A stretch of 64,000 nucleotides of DNA, from positions 6,076,001-6,140,000 of the forward strand of contig JAPTYK010000001.1 of assembly GCA_026913215.1 (NCBI GenBank), read 5' to 3'. This DNA is from Streptomyces diastatochromogenes. GTDB taxonomy: Bacteria > Actinomycetota > Actinomycetes > Streptomycetales > Streptomycetaceae. Both the position numbers and the translations under genes were made by a program. A model generated the notes under the pieces. That model did not search any database, was not told the origin of the DNA, and saw only the letters and a list, made by a program, of their open reading frames with translations. Positions 1 to 8,823 of this stretch are shown one piece after another. Within the stretch, counting starts at the first letter, position 1. The number at the start of each line of letters is the position of its first letter.

Positions 1-747
1 GGCTCCGCCGCCTCGTCACCGGCGCCGCATCCGGCCTCGGCGCCGCCACCGCCGCCGCGCTCGCCGCCCGCGGCGCCACCGTCTACGGCCTGGACCTGGA
101 CAAGGCCGTGGCCGCCGCCGGGCCGCTGCCGAGGGCGTCCGTCTGCTCGCCGCCGACGTCACCGACGAGGACCAGGTCCGCGAGGCGCTCGCCGCGATCG
201 ACGCCGACGGCGCCGAGCTGCGGCTCGCCGTGAACTGCGCCGGCATCGCCCCTCCGCCCGCGTCCTGGGCCGCAAGGGACCGCACGACCTCGACCTGTTC
301 CGCGCGGTGCTCAACGTCAACCTGCTCGGCACCTTCAACGTGATGCGGCTCGCCGCCGAGGCCATCGCCCGCCACGAGCCCGACGAGCACGGACAGCGCG
401 GCCTCGTCGTCAACACCGCCTCGATCGCCGCCTTCGAGGGCCAGGTCGGACAGATCGCGTACGCCGCCTCCAAGGCGGGCGTCGCCGGGATGACCATCAC
501 CGCCGCCCGCGACCTGGCGCAGTTCGGCATCCGGGTCGTCACCATCGCCCCCGGCATCGTCGACACCCCGATGATGGCCGGCTTCGGCGAGGACGTCAGG
601 GCCGGTCTCGCCGCGAGCGTCACCTTCCCGCAGCGCCTCGCGCGCCCGGAGGAGTACGCCCGCCTGGTGACGATGATCGCCGAGCACGACTACCTCAACG
701 GCGAGACGATCCGGATGGACGGCGCGCTGCGGATGGCGCCCCGCTGA
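1..747 (+). CDS. Short-chain dehydrogenase, 3-hydroxyacyl-CoA dehydrogenase type (5' end outside window)
   Basis: NAD-dependent SDR, probably acting on 3-hydroxyacyl-CoA in beta-oxidation. The first bases already encode the glycine-rich cofactor loop (VTGAASGLGAATAAALAARG), so only a few N-terminal residues are missing. Further on come NCAGIA, then the catalytic Ser in VVNTASIAAFEGQVGQIAY and the YAASK Tyr/Lys pair, and the PGIVDTPM segment. The reading frame changes near positions 125 and 252; restoring single bases gives one continuous SDR, so I treat these as sequence errors. It lies just upstream of a TetR gene and of acyl-CoA dehydrogenase/ETF genes, which fits fatty-acid catabolism. The HSD10-like substrate assignment is inferred from overall sequence and neighbours. 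Confidence 0.82.
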   Translation, partial: GSAASSPAPHPASAPPPPPRSPPAAPPSTAWTWTRPWPPPGRCRGRPSARRRRHRRGPGPRGARRDRRRRRRAAARRELRRHRPSARVLGRKGPHDLDLFRAVLNVNLLGTFNVMRLAAEAIARHEPDEHGQRGLVVNTASIAAFEGQVGQIAYAASKAGVAGMTITAARDLAQFGIRVVTIAPGIVDTPMMAGFGEDVRAGLAASVTFPQRLARPEEYARLVTMIAEHDYLNGETIRMDGALRMAPR

Positions 748-784
748 GCCCTTTCTGAGCCCCTTCGGGGCCTCCGTACCCCCA

Positions 785-824
785 TGGCAGCACTCGGTGT
801 CGGAAGTCTCCGGCACCGAGTGCC
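785..824. promoter_or_regulatory. Putative TetR operator, two adjacent palindromic boxes
   Basis: Between the SDR stop and the TetR start are CACTCGGTG (791-799) and GGCACCGAGTGCC (812-824), the latter with perfect GGCAC/GTGCC arms around three bases. The same arms recur at 1630-1642, 2102-2114 and 5121-5159. The likely binder is the TetR protein starting at 858, as local autoregulation; this is inference from position and symmetry. Confidence 0.5.
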
Positions 825-857
825 GCGCCGATGCGCGGCGAGTGTTAGGTTCGGGCC

Positions 858-1563
858 ATGGGAACAGCGTCGACGAACTCCACGAAGCCCGCGATGCGGG
901 ACTCCCTCATCGCCGCGGCCTTCCAGCTCTTCCTGGAGCGGGGCTACGAGCAGACCACCGTGGACGACATCGTCACGCTCGCGGGCGTCGGCCGGCGGTC
1001 CTTCTTCCGGTACTTCCCGTCGAAGGAGGACGTGGTCTTCCCCGACCACGAGCAGTGCCTCGCCGACATGACCCGTTTCCTCGCCGCGAGCGCCGACTCC
1101 GACGACCCGGTCGCCCGCGTCTGCGACGCCGCCCGGCTCGTCATGCGGATGTACGCCGAGAACCCCGACTTCTCCGTGCAGCGCTACCGGCTCACCCGCG
1201 AGGTGACCGGACTGCGCACCTACGAGCTGTCGGTGGTCTGGCGGTACGAGAAGACCCTCGGCGACTACCTGCGCACCCGCTGGGCCGACCGCAGGGACGG
1301 CACCCTGCGCGCCAACGTCGTCGCGGCGGCCGTGGTCGCCGCCCACAACCACGCCCTGCGGCACTGGCTGCGCTCGGGCGGCGAGGGCGACCCGCTGGCC
1401 GAGGTCGACGGGGCCCTGGGTTCGTGCGCGCCACCTGGGCGGCGGCGGGGCGGCGGAGGCGCCGGCCGGGGAGACCGAGGACGTCGTCGTGGTGATCACC
1501 AAGCGGTCCACCCCGATGTGGCGCGTGGTGCGCGAGGTGGAGTCGAGCCTCGGCGAGAGCTGA
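858..1563 (+). CDS. TetR-family transcriptional regulator of the acyl-CoA block
   Basis: DNA-binding repressor with an N-terminal TetR helix-turn-helix (roughly residues 10-58: LIAAAFQLFLERGYEQTTVD, then VGRRSFFRYFPSKEDVVFPD) followed by an all-helical ligand domain. The C-terminal part changes frame twice (near 1415 and 1450); the natural end appears to be the segment finishing VVREVESSLGES with a stop at 1561-1563. The ATG at 858 is used because the HTH begins soon after it. Palindromes in front of this gene, in front of the zinc-ribbon gene and in front of the acyl-CoA dehydrogenase operon suggest it controls all three, with an acyl-CoA as plausible effector. The effector is not visible in the sequence. 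Confidence 0.8.
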
Positions 1564-1627
1564 GGGGCCACCGAAGGGCTCCAGGGTTCTCAGTATCTCT
1601 AATTGAGGGAACTCAGGTCTTTATTTG

Positions 1628-1644
1628 ATGGCACTCAGTGCCAT
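1628..1644. promoter_or_regulatory. Perfect palindromic operator ATGGCACTCAGTGCCAT
   Basis: A 17-base dyad whose arms are identical to those at 812-824 and very like those at 5121-5134. It sits about 50 bases upstream of the GTG start of the zinc-ribbon gene at 1694, in a locally AT-richer stretch, so it probably overlaps that promoter. Regulator assignment to the TetR at 858 is inference. Confidence 0.6.
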
Positions 1645-1693
1645 ATCTTTGCTCCATGCACGGTCGAGCCGCCGAGTGCGAGGAGAAGGCATC

Positions 1694-2077
1694 GTGTTCC
1701 ACACGGGACTGAGGAGCGGGGCAGCCGTCCAGGCCGAAGAGTCGGCCCCCGACTCCGAGCTGTACTTCCAGCGCTGCCGCTGGTGCCACACCACCACGTT
1801 CCAGCGCCTGCTCTGTCCGACCTGCGGGTCGACCGACCTCGCGCCCGAACTCAGCGGCGGCGAGGGCGTGATATCCGTACGGCGCGGGGTCGCCGCCGCC
1901 GATGCCGACCTCTGGCCGGTCCACATGACCGAGGGCTTCGTCGTCCGCTGCCGGGTCGACGGACCCCTGCACGCCGTGCGCCCCGGGGTCCGGGTCAAGG
2001 TCTCCGGAAGCGCGGTCTCCGGGCGCAGGCCGGTCGTCCGGCTCTGCGAGGAGGTCCCGCTCGACGGCTGGTACTGA
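1694..2077 (+). CDS. Zinc-ribbon/OB-fold protein (DUF35-like)
   Basis: About 127 residues. An N-terminal rubredoxin-like zinc ribbon is visible as CRWCHTTTFQRLLCPTCGS, two CxxC knuckles 12 residues apart. It is followed by an OB-fold-like beta segment (VRCRVDGPLHAVRPGVRVKV). Such proteins accompany thiolase and acyl-CoA enzymes and often form complexes with them. The GTG at 1694 is preferred over an upstream ATG at 1625 because it follows an AGGAGAAGG ribosome-binding site at 1681-1689 and the upstream codons would overlap the operator. It is convergent with etfA and flanked by a shared terminator. The exact partner protein is unknown. Confidence 0.72.
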   Translation: MFHTGLRSGAAVQAEESAPDSELYFQRCRWCHTTTFQRLLCPTCGSTDLAPELSGGEGVISVRRGVAAADADLWPVHMTEGFVVRCRVDGPLHAVRPGVRVKVSGSAVSGRRPVVRLCEEVPLDGWY

Positions 2078-2090
2078 GCGTCCGTACGCC

Positions 2091-2127
2091 GAAGGGGCGG
2101 GTGGCACAGAGTGCCACCCGCCCCTTC
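2091..2127. terminator. Bidirectional terminator containing the GGCAC/GTGCC dyad
   Basis: A 17-bp perfect stem (2091-2107 pairing with 2111-2127) with a three-base loop between the convergent zinc-ribbon and etfA genes. The tip reads GGCACAGAGTGCC, the same arms as the proposed TetR operators. Confidence 0.75.
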
Positions 2128-2143
2128 GTGTGCCGTGGGCGGA

Positions 2144-3098
2144 TCAGCGGGCGGCGATCTCGTCCGTCAGCTGCGGCAGCACCTCGAAGAGGTCGCCGAC
2201 CACGCCGTAGTCGACCAGGTCGAAGATCGGGGCCTCGGCGTCCTTGTTGACCGCGACGATCGTCTTCGACGTCTGCATGCCGGCCCGGTGCTGGATCGCG
2301 CCGGAGATGCCCGCCGCCACGTACAGCTGCGGCGAGACCTGCTTGCCGGTCTGGCCGACCTGGTTGGAGTGCGGGTACCAGCCGGCGTCCACGGCGGCGC
2401 GGAGGCGCCGACGGCCGCGCCGAGCGAGTCGGCCAGCTTCTCGACGACCGCGAAGCCCTCGGCCGCGCCGACGCCGCGGCCGCCGGAGACCACGATCGCG
2501 GACTCGGTCAGCTCAGGGCGGCCGGTGGAGACGCGCGGGGTGCGCGAGACGACCTTGGCGGCGTTGCCGGTGAAGGCGACGGCCACGTTCTCGACGGTGC
2601 CGGCGGCCGGGGCGGCCTCCGGGGCGGCGGAGTTCGGCTTGACGGTGATGACCGGGACGCCGTGCGAGACCGTCGACTTCACCTGGTACGAGGCGGCGAA
2701 GACGGACTGGGTGGCGACCGGGCCGTTCTCGCCGGCCTCCAGCTCCACGGCGTCGGTGATGAGGCCGGAGCCGAGGCGGAGCGCGACGCGGGCGGCGATC
2801 TCCTTGCCCTCGCCGGAGGAGGTCACCAGGACGGCGGCCACCTCCTTGTCCTTCGCGATCTGGGTGAGCGCGTCGACCTTCGGGACGACGAGCTGCTCGG
2901 CGAACTCGGCGCCGTCCGCGACGTACACGGTGGCCGCGCCGTACTCGCCGGCCGTGGCGGCGATCGAGGCGGCGGCCTCGCCGGCGCCGAGGACGACCGC
3001 GGTGGGCTCGCCGATGCGGCGGGCCAGCGTCAGCAGTTCGAGGGCGGCTTGCGGACCGCACCGTCGGCGTGGTCCACGAGAACCAGGATCTCAGCCAT
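2144..3098 (-). CDS. etfA: Electron transfer flavoprotein alpha subunit
   Basis: Carries FAD and passes electrons from acyl-CoA dehydrogenases to the respiratory chain as an EtfA-EtfB heterodimer. The start MAEILVLVDHADG is typical of EtfA, and the FAD-binding C-terminal domain is clear: GRPELTESAIVVSGGRGVG, then SRAAVDAG-like sequence, NQVGQTGKQVSPQLYVA, GISGAIQHRAGMQTSKTIVA and AVNKDAEAPIFDLVDYGVVG. Frame breaks near 3050 and 2395 look like single-base losses. The ATG is at 3098, 34 bases downstream of the etfB stop, so etfB-etfA form an operon behind the acyl-CoA dehydrogenase. The gene ends at the shared terminator. Confidence 0.93.
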
Positions 3099-3131
3099 GA
3101 TTCCTTGCTCCTGAGGTGGGGTGACGGTGGG

Positions 3132-3917
3132 TCAGATGAACTTCTGGGTGGCGAGGAACGCGGCGAGCTGCTTGCCGCCGTCACCCTCGTCCGTGATGAT
3201 CGTGCCCTGCGTACGGGCCGGGCGGGCGGCCGCCGAGTCGACCAGGGTCCAGGACCCGGCGAGGCCGACCTCGTCGGCGTCGATGTCCAGGTCGTCCAGG
3301 TCCAGCTCCTGGACCGGCTTCTTCTTGGCGGCCATGATCCCCTTGAAGGAGGGGTAACGGGCCTCGCCGGACTGGTCGGTGACCGAGACGACGGCCGGCA
3401 GCGGGGCCTCCAGGTGCTCGGTGGCGGCGTCGCCGTCACGGCGGCCCTTCACGAGACCGTCCTCGACGGAGAGCTCCGACAGCAGGGTGACCTGCGGGAG
3501 GCTCAGGCGCTCGGCGAGCAGCGCGGGCAGGACGCCCATCGTGCCGTCGGTCGAGGCCATGCCGCAGACGACCAGGTCGAATCCCGTCTTCTCCAGGGCC
3601 TTGGCCAGGATCGCGGAGGTGGCGATGACGTCGGAGCCGTGGATGTCCTCGTCGTTGACGTGGACGGCCTTGTCGGCACCCATCGACAGCGCCTTGCGCA
3701 GGGCGTCCTTGGCGTCGTCCGGGCCGACCGTCACGACGGTGACCTCGGCGTCGTCGGACTCCTCGGAGATGCGCAGCGCCTGCTCGACCGCGTACTCGTC
3801 GAGCTCCGACAGCAGACCGTCCACGGCCTCGCGGTCGGTCGTCAGGTCGTCGGCGAAACCGCGGTCGCCGGTCGCGTCGGGGACGTACTTCACACAGACA
3901 GCGATCTTCAGGGTCAC
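3132..3917 (-). CDS. etfB: Electron transfer flavoprotein beta subunit
   Basis: Intact 261-residue EtfB, partner of EtfA; binds AMP structurally and docks onto acyl-CoA dehydrogenase. Seen directly: the N-terminus MTLKIAVCVKYVPDATGDRG, the LSELDEYAVEQALRI segment, and VCGMASTDGTMGVLPALLAE, all usual for the family, plus the C-terminal MAAKKKPVQELDLDDL region. It is one of the few long genes here without a frame break. It lies about 30 bases downstream of the acyl-CoA dehydrogenase stop, so the three genes are almost certainly cotranscribed. Confidence 0.95.
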   Translation of the reverse strand: MTLKIAVCVKYVPDATGDRGFADDLTTDREAVDGLLSELDEYAVEQALRISEESDDAEVTVVTVGPDDAKDALRKALSMGADKAVHVNDEDIHGSDVIATSAILAKALEKTGFDLVVCGMASTDGTMGVLPALLAERLSLPQVTLLSELSVEDGLVKGRRDGDAATEHLEAPLPAVVSVTDQSGEARYPSFKGIMAAKKKPVQELDLDDLDIDADEVGLAGSWTLVDSAAARPARTQGTIITDEGDGGKQLAAFLATQKFI

Positions 3918-3945
3918 GGCCTGTCTCCTTTCGAGAGGCGGGTGG

Positions 3946-5095
3946 TTACGGGAGGTTGCGGGCCATGACGATGCGCTGGACCTGGTTGGTGCCTTCGTAG
4001 ATCTGGGTGATCTTGGCGTCGCGCATCATGCGCTCGACGGGGTAGTCGCGGGTGTAGCCGTAGCCGCCGAGGAGCTGGACGGCGTCGGTGGTGACCTCCA
4101 TGGCGACGTCGGAGGCGAAGCACTTGGCGGCGGCGCCGAAGAAGGTGAGGTCGGAGTCGACGCGTTCGGACTTGGCGGCGGCGGCGTAGGTGAGCTGGCG
4201 GGCGGCTTCGAGCTTCATGGCCATGTCGGCGAGCATGAACTGCACGCCCTGGAAGTCGGCGATGGGCTTGCCGAACTGCTTGCGTTCCTTGACGTAGCCC
4301 TTGGCGTAGTCGAGGGCGCCCTGGGCGATGCCGATGGCCTGGGCGGCGATGGTGACGCGGGTGTGGTCGAGGGTCTTCATGGCGGTGGCGAAGCCGGTGC
4401 CCTCGGCGCCGATCATGCGGCTCGCGGGGATGCGGACGTTGTCGAGGTAGACCTCGCGGGTCGGGGAGCCCTTGATGCCGAGCTTCTTCTCCGGGGCGCC
4501 GAAGGACACGCCCTCGTCGCCCTTCTCGACGACGAAGGCGCTGATGCCCTTGGAGCGCTTGTCGGGGTCGGTGACGGCCATCACGGTGTAGTACTCCGAG
4601 ACGCCGGCGTTGGTGATCCACCGCTTGACGCCGTTGAGGACCCAGAAGTCGCCGTCGCGCACCGCGCGGGTCTTCATGCCGGCCGCGTCGGAGCCCGCGT
4701 CGGGCTCGGACAGGGCGTAGGAGAACATGGCCTCGCCGCGGGCCAGGGGCGAGGTACTGGTGCTTGAGCTCCTCGGAGCCGGACAGGATCACCGGCAGCG
4801 AGCCGAGCTTGTTGACGGCCGGGATCAGCGAGGAGGAGCCGCACGCGCGCGCGACCTCCTCGATCACGATCACCGTGGCCAGCGCGTCCGCGCCGGCGCC
4901 GCCGTAGGTCTCGGGGACGTGCACGGCGTGCAGGTCGTTGGCGACCAGCGCGTCCAGGGCCTCCTGCGGGAACCGGCCCTCCTCGTCCACCGCCGCCGCG
5001 AACGGCACGATCTTCGCCTCCGCGAGGGCACGCACCGACTCCCGGAGCATGTCGTGCTCCTCGGAGGGCCGATACAGGTCGAAGTCCTTACCCAT
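3946..5095 (-). CDS. Acyl-CoA dehydrogenase
   Basis: FAD-dependent alpha,beta-dehydrogenation of acyl-CoA, first gene of the acyl-CoA dehydrogenase-etfB-etfA operon. The N-terminal helical domain begins MGKDFDLYRPSEEHDMLRES; the middle domain has YALSEPDAGSDAAGMKTRA and WITNAGVSEYYTV; the C-terminal domain has DYAKGYVKERKQFGKPIADF, LLGGYGYTRDYPVERMMRDA and KITQIYEGTNQVQRIVMARN, which includes the usual catalytic Glu region (YEGT). One frame change near 4745 joins the halves into about 382 residues, normal for the family. The ATG at 5095 gives the standard N-terminus. The operator at 5121-5159 lies immediately upstream. Confidence 0.94.
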
Positions 5096-5120
5096 GATGT
5101 GGAGCTCCCCTAGACGCTTG

Positions 5121-5159
5121 TGGCACTGAGTACCCTCAGCAAAACACACTCAGTGCCAT
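5121..5159. promoter_or_regulatory. Putative double TetR operator upstream of the acyl-CoA dehydrogenase operon
   Basis: TGGCACTGAGTACC (5121-5134) and CACTCAGTGCCAT (5147-5159) share the GGCAC/GTGCC arms of the boxes at 812-824 and 1630-1642. They sit 25-65 bases upstream of the start at 5095, where a repressor would block the promoter. Confidence 0.6.
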
Positions 5160-5165
5160 GACGCC

Positions 5166-5201
5166 AGAGCGCCCCGACGCTGTTCTGCGTCGGGGCGCTC
5201 T
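5166..5201 (-). terminator. Terminator of the butyrolactone-receptor gene
   Basis: Perfect 15-bp stem (5166-5180 with 5187-5201) and six-base loop TGTTCT, just past the stop of the minus-strand receptor gene at 5230. Confidence 0.78.
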
Positions 5202-5229
5202 CCATACCGTGCGGTCGGTTTTCTCGGCC

Positions 5230-5904
5230 TTACGTCTCCTCGGCGTTCAGCTCGTCCAGGCGGCGCCGGTTCTCCTCGTACTGGGCGCCGAGCTCCCGCG
5301 CGTACTCCTCGGTCAGCCGGAGCCCGGTCAGCAGCGCCGGCGTGCAGACGCTCGGCATGTAGTGCTGGAGGAGCACCGAGACGCGGTGGAACAGGTCGGT
5401 GCGGTCGCACAGGACCTGGGACATCGCCTGGACCCCGGAGTAGGCGCCCGAGAACAGCGCGGCCGAATCCGTCACGTTGACGTGGGGGAGCAGCTCGCCG
5501 CGCGCCTTCGCCACCATCAGGATCTCCGAGAGCTGGTCGATCCACGCCTGGAACGGGGCCACCCGGTCGATGCTGGTGGCACCGCTGTCCAGGGCCAGGG
5601 CCACGCTCGCCCGCACGAGCGGGTCGCGCTGCAGCCGGTGGGCGAGCAGGAACGCCTGGTCCGCGAGCTCCTGGAGCTTGATCTTCTGCGGTGCCAGCGG
5701 TACGTCGAGCATCTGCGCGTCCAGCACTCCGAGGGCGAGGTCCTCCTTGGAGGCGAAGTGGAAGTACAGCGCCCCTTTGGTCACCCCGGCGCGCACCAGG
5801 ATCTCTCCGATGGTCGTGCGCTCGTAGCCCCGCTCGGCGAAGACGGCCGCGGCCGATTGCAGGATCGCCTGCCGGGTCTTGATTGCACGCGCTTGCTGCG
5901 CCAA
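5230..5904 (-). CDS. Gamma-butyrolactone receptor, ArpA/ScbR type (TetR family)
   Basis: Repressor released from DNA by a gamma-butyrolactone or related autoregulator. The 224-residue protein begins MAQQARAIKTRQAILQSAAA, with the HTH around residues 28-50 (TTIGEILVRAGVTKGALYFH) and FASKEDLALGVLDAQ directly after, features characteristic of the ArpA/ScbR branch of TetR. The ligand-domain segment FSGAYSGVQAMSQVLCDRTD is also typical. It is transcribed away from the AfsA homologue at 6034, the classic scbR/scbA arrangement, with an ARE-like box between them. No frame break. What it controls beyond this divergent pair cannot be told here. Confidence 0.9.
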   Translation of the reverse strand: MAQQARAIKTRQAILQSAAAVFAERGYERTTIGEILVRAGVTKGALYFHFASKEDLALGVLDAQMLDVPLAPQKIKLQELADQAFLLAHRLQRDPLVRASVALALDSGATSIDRVAPFQAWIDQLSEILMVAKARGELLPHVNVTDSAALFSGAYSGVQAMSQVLCDRTDLFHRVSVLLQHYMPSVCTPALLTGLRLTEEYARELGAQYEENRRRLDELNAEET

Positions 5905-5954
5905 GGCGCCTCCCGCTGTCTCGCTGTCCGTGCTCGTGGTGTGGACGTGAAGGA

Positions 5955-5985
5955 TTGAAAAGAAAACCGTGCTGTACGTACCCTA
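5955..5985. promoter_or_regulatory. ARE-like box between receptor and afsA genes
   Basis: The divergent promoter region contains AAAAGAAAACCGTGCTGTAC followed by GTACC, resembling autoregulatory elements bound by butyrolactone receptors. It is the only AT-richer tract in the 129-base intergenic region. Match judged by eye only. Confidence 0.45.
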
Positions 5986-6033
5986 GGCCGGGCGGGCTCA
6001 CCGCCCCGGGGCGTGGGGACGCGAGGGGGATCC

Positions 6034-6982
6034 ATGGAGCAGAACGCTCAAGGGGCGACGGCACAGGTCCCCGGAGAATTCGTGCATCGCTCGGACCCCG
6101 CGGACATCTTCCCCACGGGCTGGACCCGCCTGGCCGAGAACCGCTTCTCCGTCTCCGCCCACTGGCCCGCCGTCCATCCCTTCTTCTCTCCGGTGACGGG
6201 CGACCGCCACGACCCCGTACTGGTGGCCGAGACGATACGCCAGAGCACCATGCTGCTCGCTCACGCCGAGTTCGGGGTACCCGTCGAGGATCAGTTCGTC
6301 ATGTGGGGCCTCCACTACACGGCCGACGCCGAGACGCTCGCCGTGGACGGCCTCTCCTCGGAGGTCACCCTCGACGTCGTCTGCTCTGACCTCGACATCC
6401 GCCGCGGCACCCTCCGCGGCCTGCGCGCCACCACGGTGCTCACCCGCGACGGCCGGCACCTCGCCACCGGCGGCCTCCAGACCCGCTGCACCTCGGCCCT
6501 CGCGTACCGCAGGATCCGGGGCGAGCGGATGGCCATGACCGGCCGGTCCGTCCCGCTGATCACGGGCGTGGCCCCGCGGCTGGTCGGCCGCGTGGACGAC
6601 AAGGACGTCGTCCTCGCCCCGGGGACCCGCCCCGGCCAGTGGCAGCTGCGCGTCAACACCGTCCACCCCACCCTCTTCCGGCGCCCGAACGACCACGTGC
6701 CCGGCATGCTGCTCCTCGAAGCCGCCCGGCAGGCGGCGACGGCGGCCCTCGGCGGCGGGGCGTGCCTGCCGACCGACCTGGACGTCTCCTACACGCGCTA
6801 CGCCGAACTCGACAGCCCCTGCTGGATAGAGGCCGAGGTCCTGCCCGGTTCCGCCCCGGGGCGGCCACCGTCCAGGTCACCGGCCTGCAGGACGGGGAGC
6901 CCGTCTTCCTCTGTACGCTCACCTCTCCGTCCGGGACCTGGCGGTGGCCGGAGCCGGCCTCGGCACCCGCACGACGGGCTGA
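6034..6982 (+). CDS. afsA: AfsA-family butyrolactone signal synthase (two hotdog domains)
   Basis: AfsA-type enzymes condense a beta-ketoacyl thioester with dihydroxyacetone phosphate in the first step of gamma-butyrolactone synthesis. The first AfsA repeat is visible as GEFVHRSDPADIFPTGW and SAHWPAVHPFFSPVTGD; the second as RVNTVHPTLFRRPNDHVPGM followed by LLLEAARQAA, the most conserved AfsA motif. Start ATG 6034 follows GAGGGGGA. A frame break near 6858, in a run of Cs and Gs, precedes the last 40 codons; the likely end is LAVAGAGLGTRTTG with TGA at 6980. It is divergent from the receptor and followed 19 bases later by an epimerase, probably one operon. Confidence 0.87.
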
Positions 6983-7001
6983 ACCGAACCGAAACGGAAC
7001 C

Positions 7002-7981
7002 ATGGGGCCACGCATTCTCATCACCGGCGCGACCGGATTCATCGGCGGCCGGGTGGCGGCGAAGGCGGCGGCGCGGCGCGGACCGGGGCCGGGCCCGCGC
7101 ACGTACGCCTGCTCGCCCGCGGCCCGCTCGACCCGCCGCCCGGTCCGGGGACGGAGACCGTCCCGGGTGATCTCCGCGACCCCGCCTCCCTGCGCCGCGC
7201 CTGCGAGGGCATCGACGTGCTGGTCCACTGCGCCTCGGCGATCGGCGCGGACGAGGAGCTGGCCCGCGCGGTCAACGACGAGGGGACCCGGGCCCTGGTC
7301 GACGCGGCCGTACGCGCCGGGGCGACCCGGATCGTCTCCCTGAGCACCGCCTCCGTCCACGGCCGCGGGCCCTTCCGGGCGGCGGCCCCGGCACCTGCCG
7401 CTCGCCCCGGGCTCGGCGACCAGCCGCACCCGGGCGGCGGAGAGCAGCACGTCCTCGACGCGGGCGGTACGGCCCTGCGGCCCCACCTCGTGTACGGCAC
7501 GGGCGACCGGCAGCTGATGCCCGGCATCGTCCGGCTGCTCGCCGCCCTGCCCGGCCCGCTCGACGGCGGCTCCTCGCTGCACTCCATGATCGACGCGGAC
7601 AGCCTGGCGGGGGCCCTGCTCGGCGCGGCGCTCTCCCCGGCGGTGCGGCCCGGCCCCTGCTACGTCAACCACCCGGAGCCGGTCCCGGTGGCGGACCTGC
7701 TCGCGGCCGCCGAGGCGCTCCTCACCGGGAGCCCAGGGGCCCGGTGAGCCTGGGGCCCCGGGACCCCCGGGACCCGGGGGCCGACGACGGACATCGCCGG
7801 GGCCCGCGCGCTGCTCGCGGACCTCCCCTTCGCGGAGCACCACCTCGCCATGCTCGCCAGTGACCACTGGTTCGCGGACGACCGGCCCTGGCGGGAGTGG
7901 GGCTGCGACCCGGGGCGGGGGTTCGCCGCGACGATCGCGGACCACCTGCCGTGGTACCGGGGCCTGACCGTCCCCTCCTGA
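7002..7981 (+). CDS. NAD-dependent epimerase/dehydratase (extended SDR)
   Basis: Starts MGPRILITGATGFIGGRVA, the GxxGxxG nucleotide-binding motif of extended SDRs. After frame changes near 7070, 7390 and 7745 it continues through DVLVHCASAIGADEELARAV, IVSLSTASVHGRGP, then LRPHLVYGTGDRQLMP and LLDGGSSLHSMIDADSLAGA-like sequence, ending WREWGCDPGRGFAATIADHL with a TGA at 7979-7981. Position just after afsA suggests a role in making or modifying the signalling molecule. That link is inference; the exact reaction is unknown. Confidence 0.75.
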
Positions 7982-8059
7982 CGCGGCCCGCCCCCTTCTG
8001 ACTTCTGACGTGGAACGTCTCCGTACCGAACCCCTGAACGGAAAGAAGGCGCTACCGAC

Positions 8060-8823
8060 ATGACCGCGCTGGCGGGAAGGACCGCGATCGTCACCGGGGC
8101 GAGCCGCGGCATCGGGAGGGCATCGCGGAGCAGCTGGCCAGGGACGGCGCCCTGGTGGCGGTGCACTACGGCAGCAACGGGGCGGCCGCCCGCGAGACGG
8201 TGGAGGCCATCGAGGCGGCGGGCGGCCGGGCCTTCGCGTTCCACGCGGACCTGGAGAAGCCGGACGCCGTGGACACCTTCTACGCCGCCCTGGACGCGGG
8301 CCTCGCGGAGCAGGACGCCGGTCCGGGTTTCGACATCCTCGTCAACAACGCGGCGGCGAGCGGCTCGGGCCGGCTCCGCGAGCTGACCGGCGAGGTCTTC
8401 GACCGGCTCTTCGCGATCAACGTCAAGGCCCCGCTCTTCCTCGTCCAGCGGGGTCTCGACCGCCTGCGCGACGGCGGCCGGATCGTCAACATCTCCTCGG
8501 CGGCGACGAAGCGCGCCTTCCCCGAATCCGTCACCTACGTGATGACCAAGGGGGCCGTCGACACGATGACCCCGGCCCTCGCGAAGGAGCTGGCGCCCCG
8601 GGGGATCACCGTGAACTCCGTGGCCCCCGGCTATGTCGCGACGGACATGAACGCGCATCGCCGCAGGACGCCGGAGGCGAGTGCCGCCCTCGCGGCCCAC
8701 TCGGTCCTGGGCAGGCTCGGGACCCCGGCCGACATCGCGGACGCGGTCGCCTTCCTCGTCTCCGACGACGCGCGGTGGATCACGGGCCAGTGCGTGGACG
8801 TCTCGGGCGGCTACAAGCTCTGA
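8060..8823 (+). CDS. SDR-family oxidoreductase
   Basis: Classical SDR: MTALAGRTAIVTGASRGIGR carries the TGxxxGIG loop, then NNAA, the catalytic Ser in RIVNISSAATKRAFPESVTY and YVMTK Tyr/Lys. The C-terminus DARWITGQCVDVSGGYKL is typical of FabG-like proteins. One frame break near 8118. About 80 bases separate it from the epimerase, so it may be the third gene of the afsA operon; a 6-keto reduction or similar step would fit known butyrolactone routes, by analogy only. Its last 13 bases overlap the end of the convergent receptor-like gene. Confidence 0.82.
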
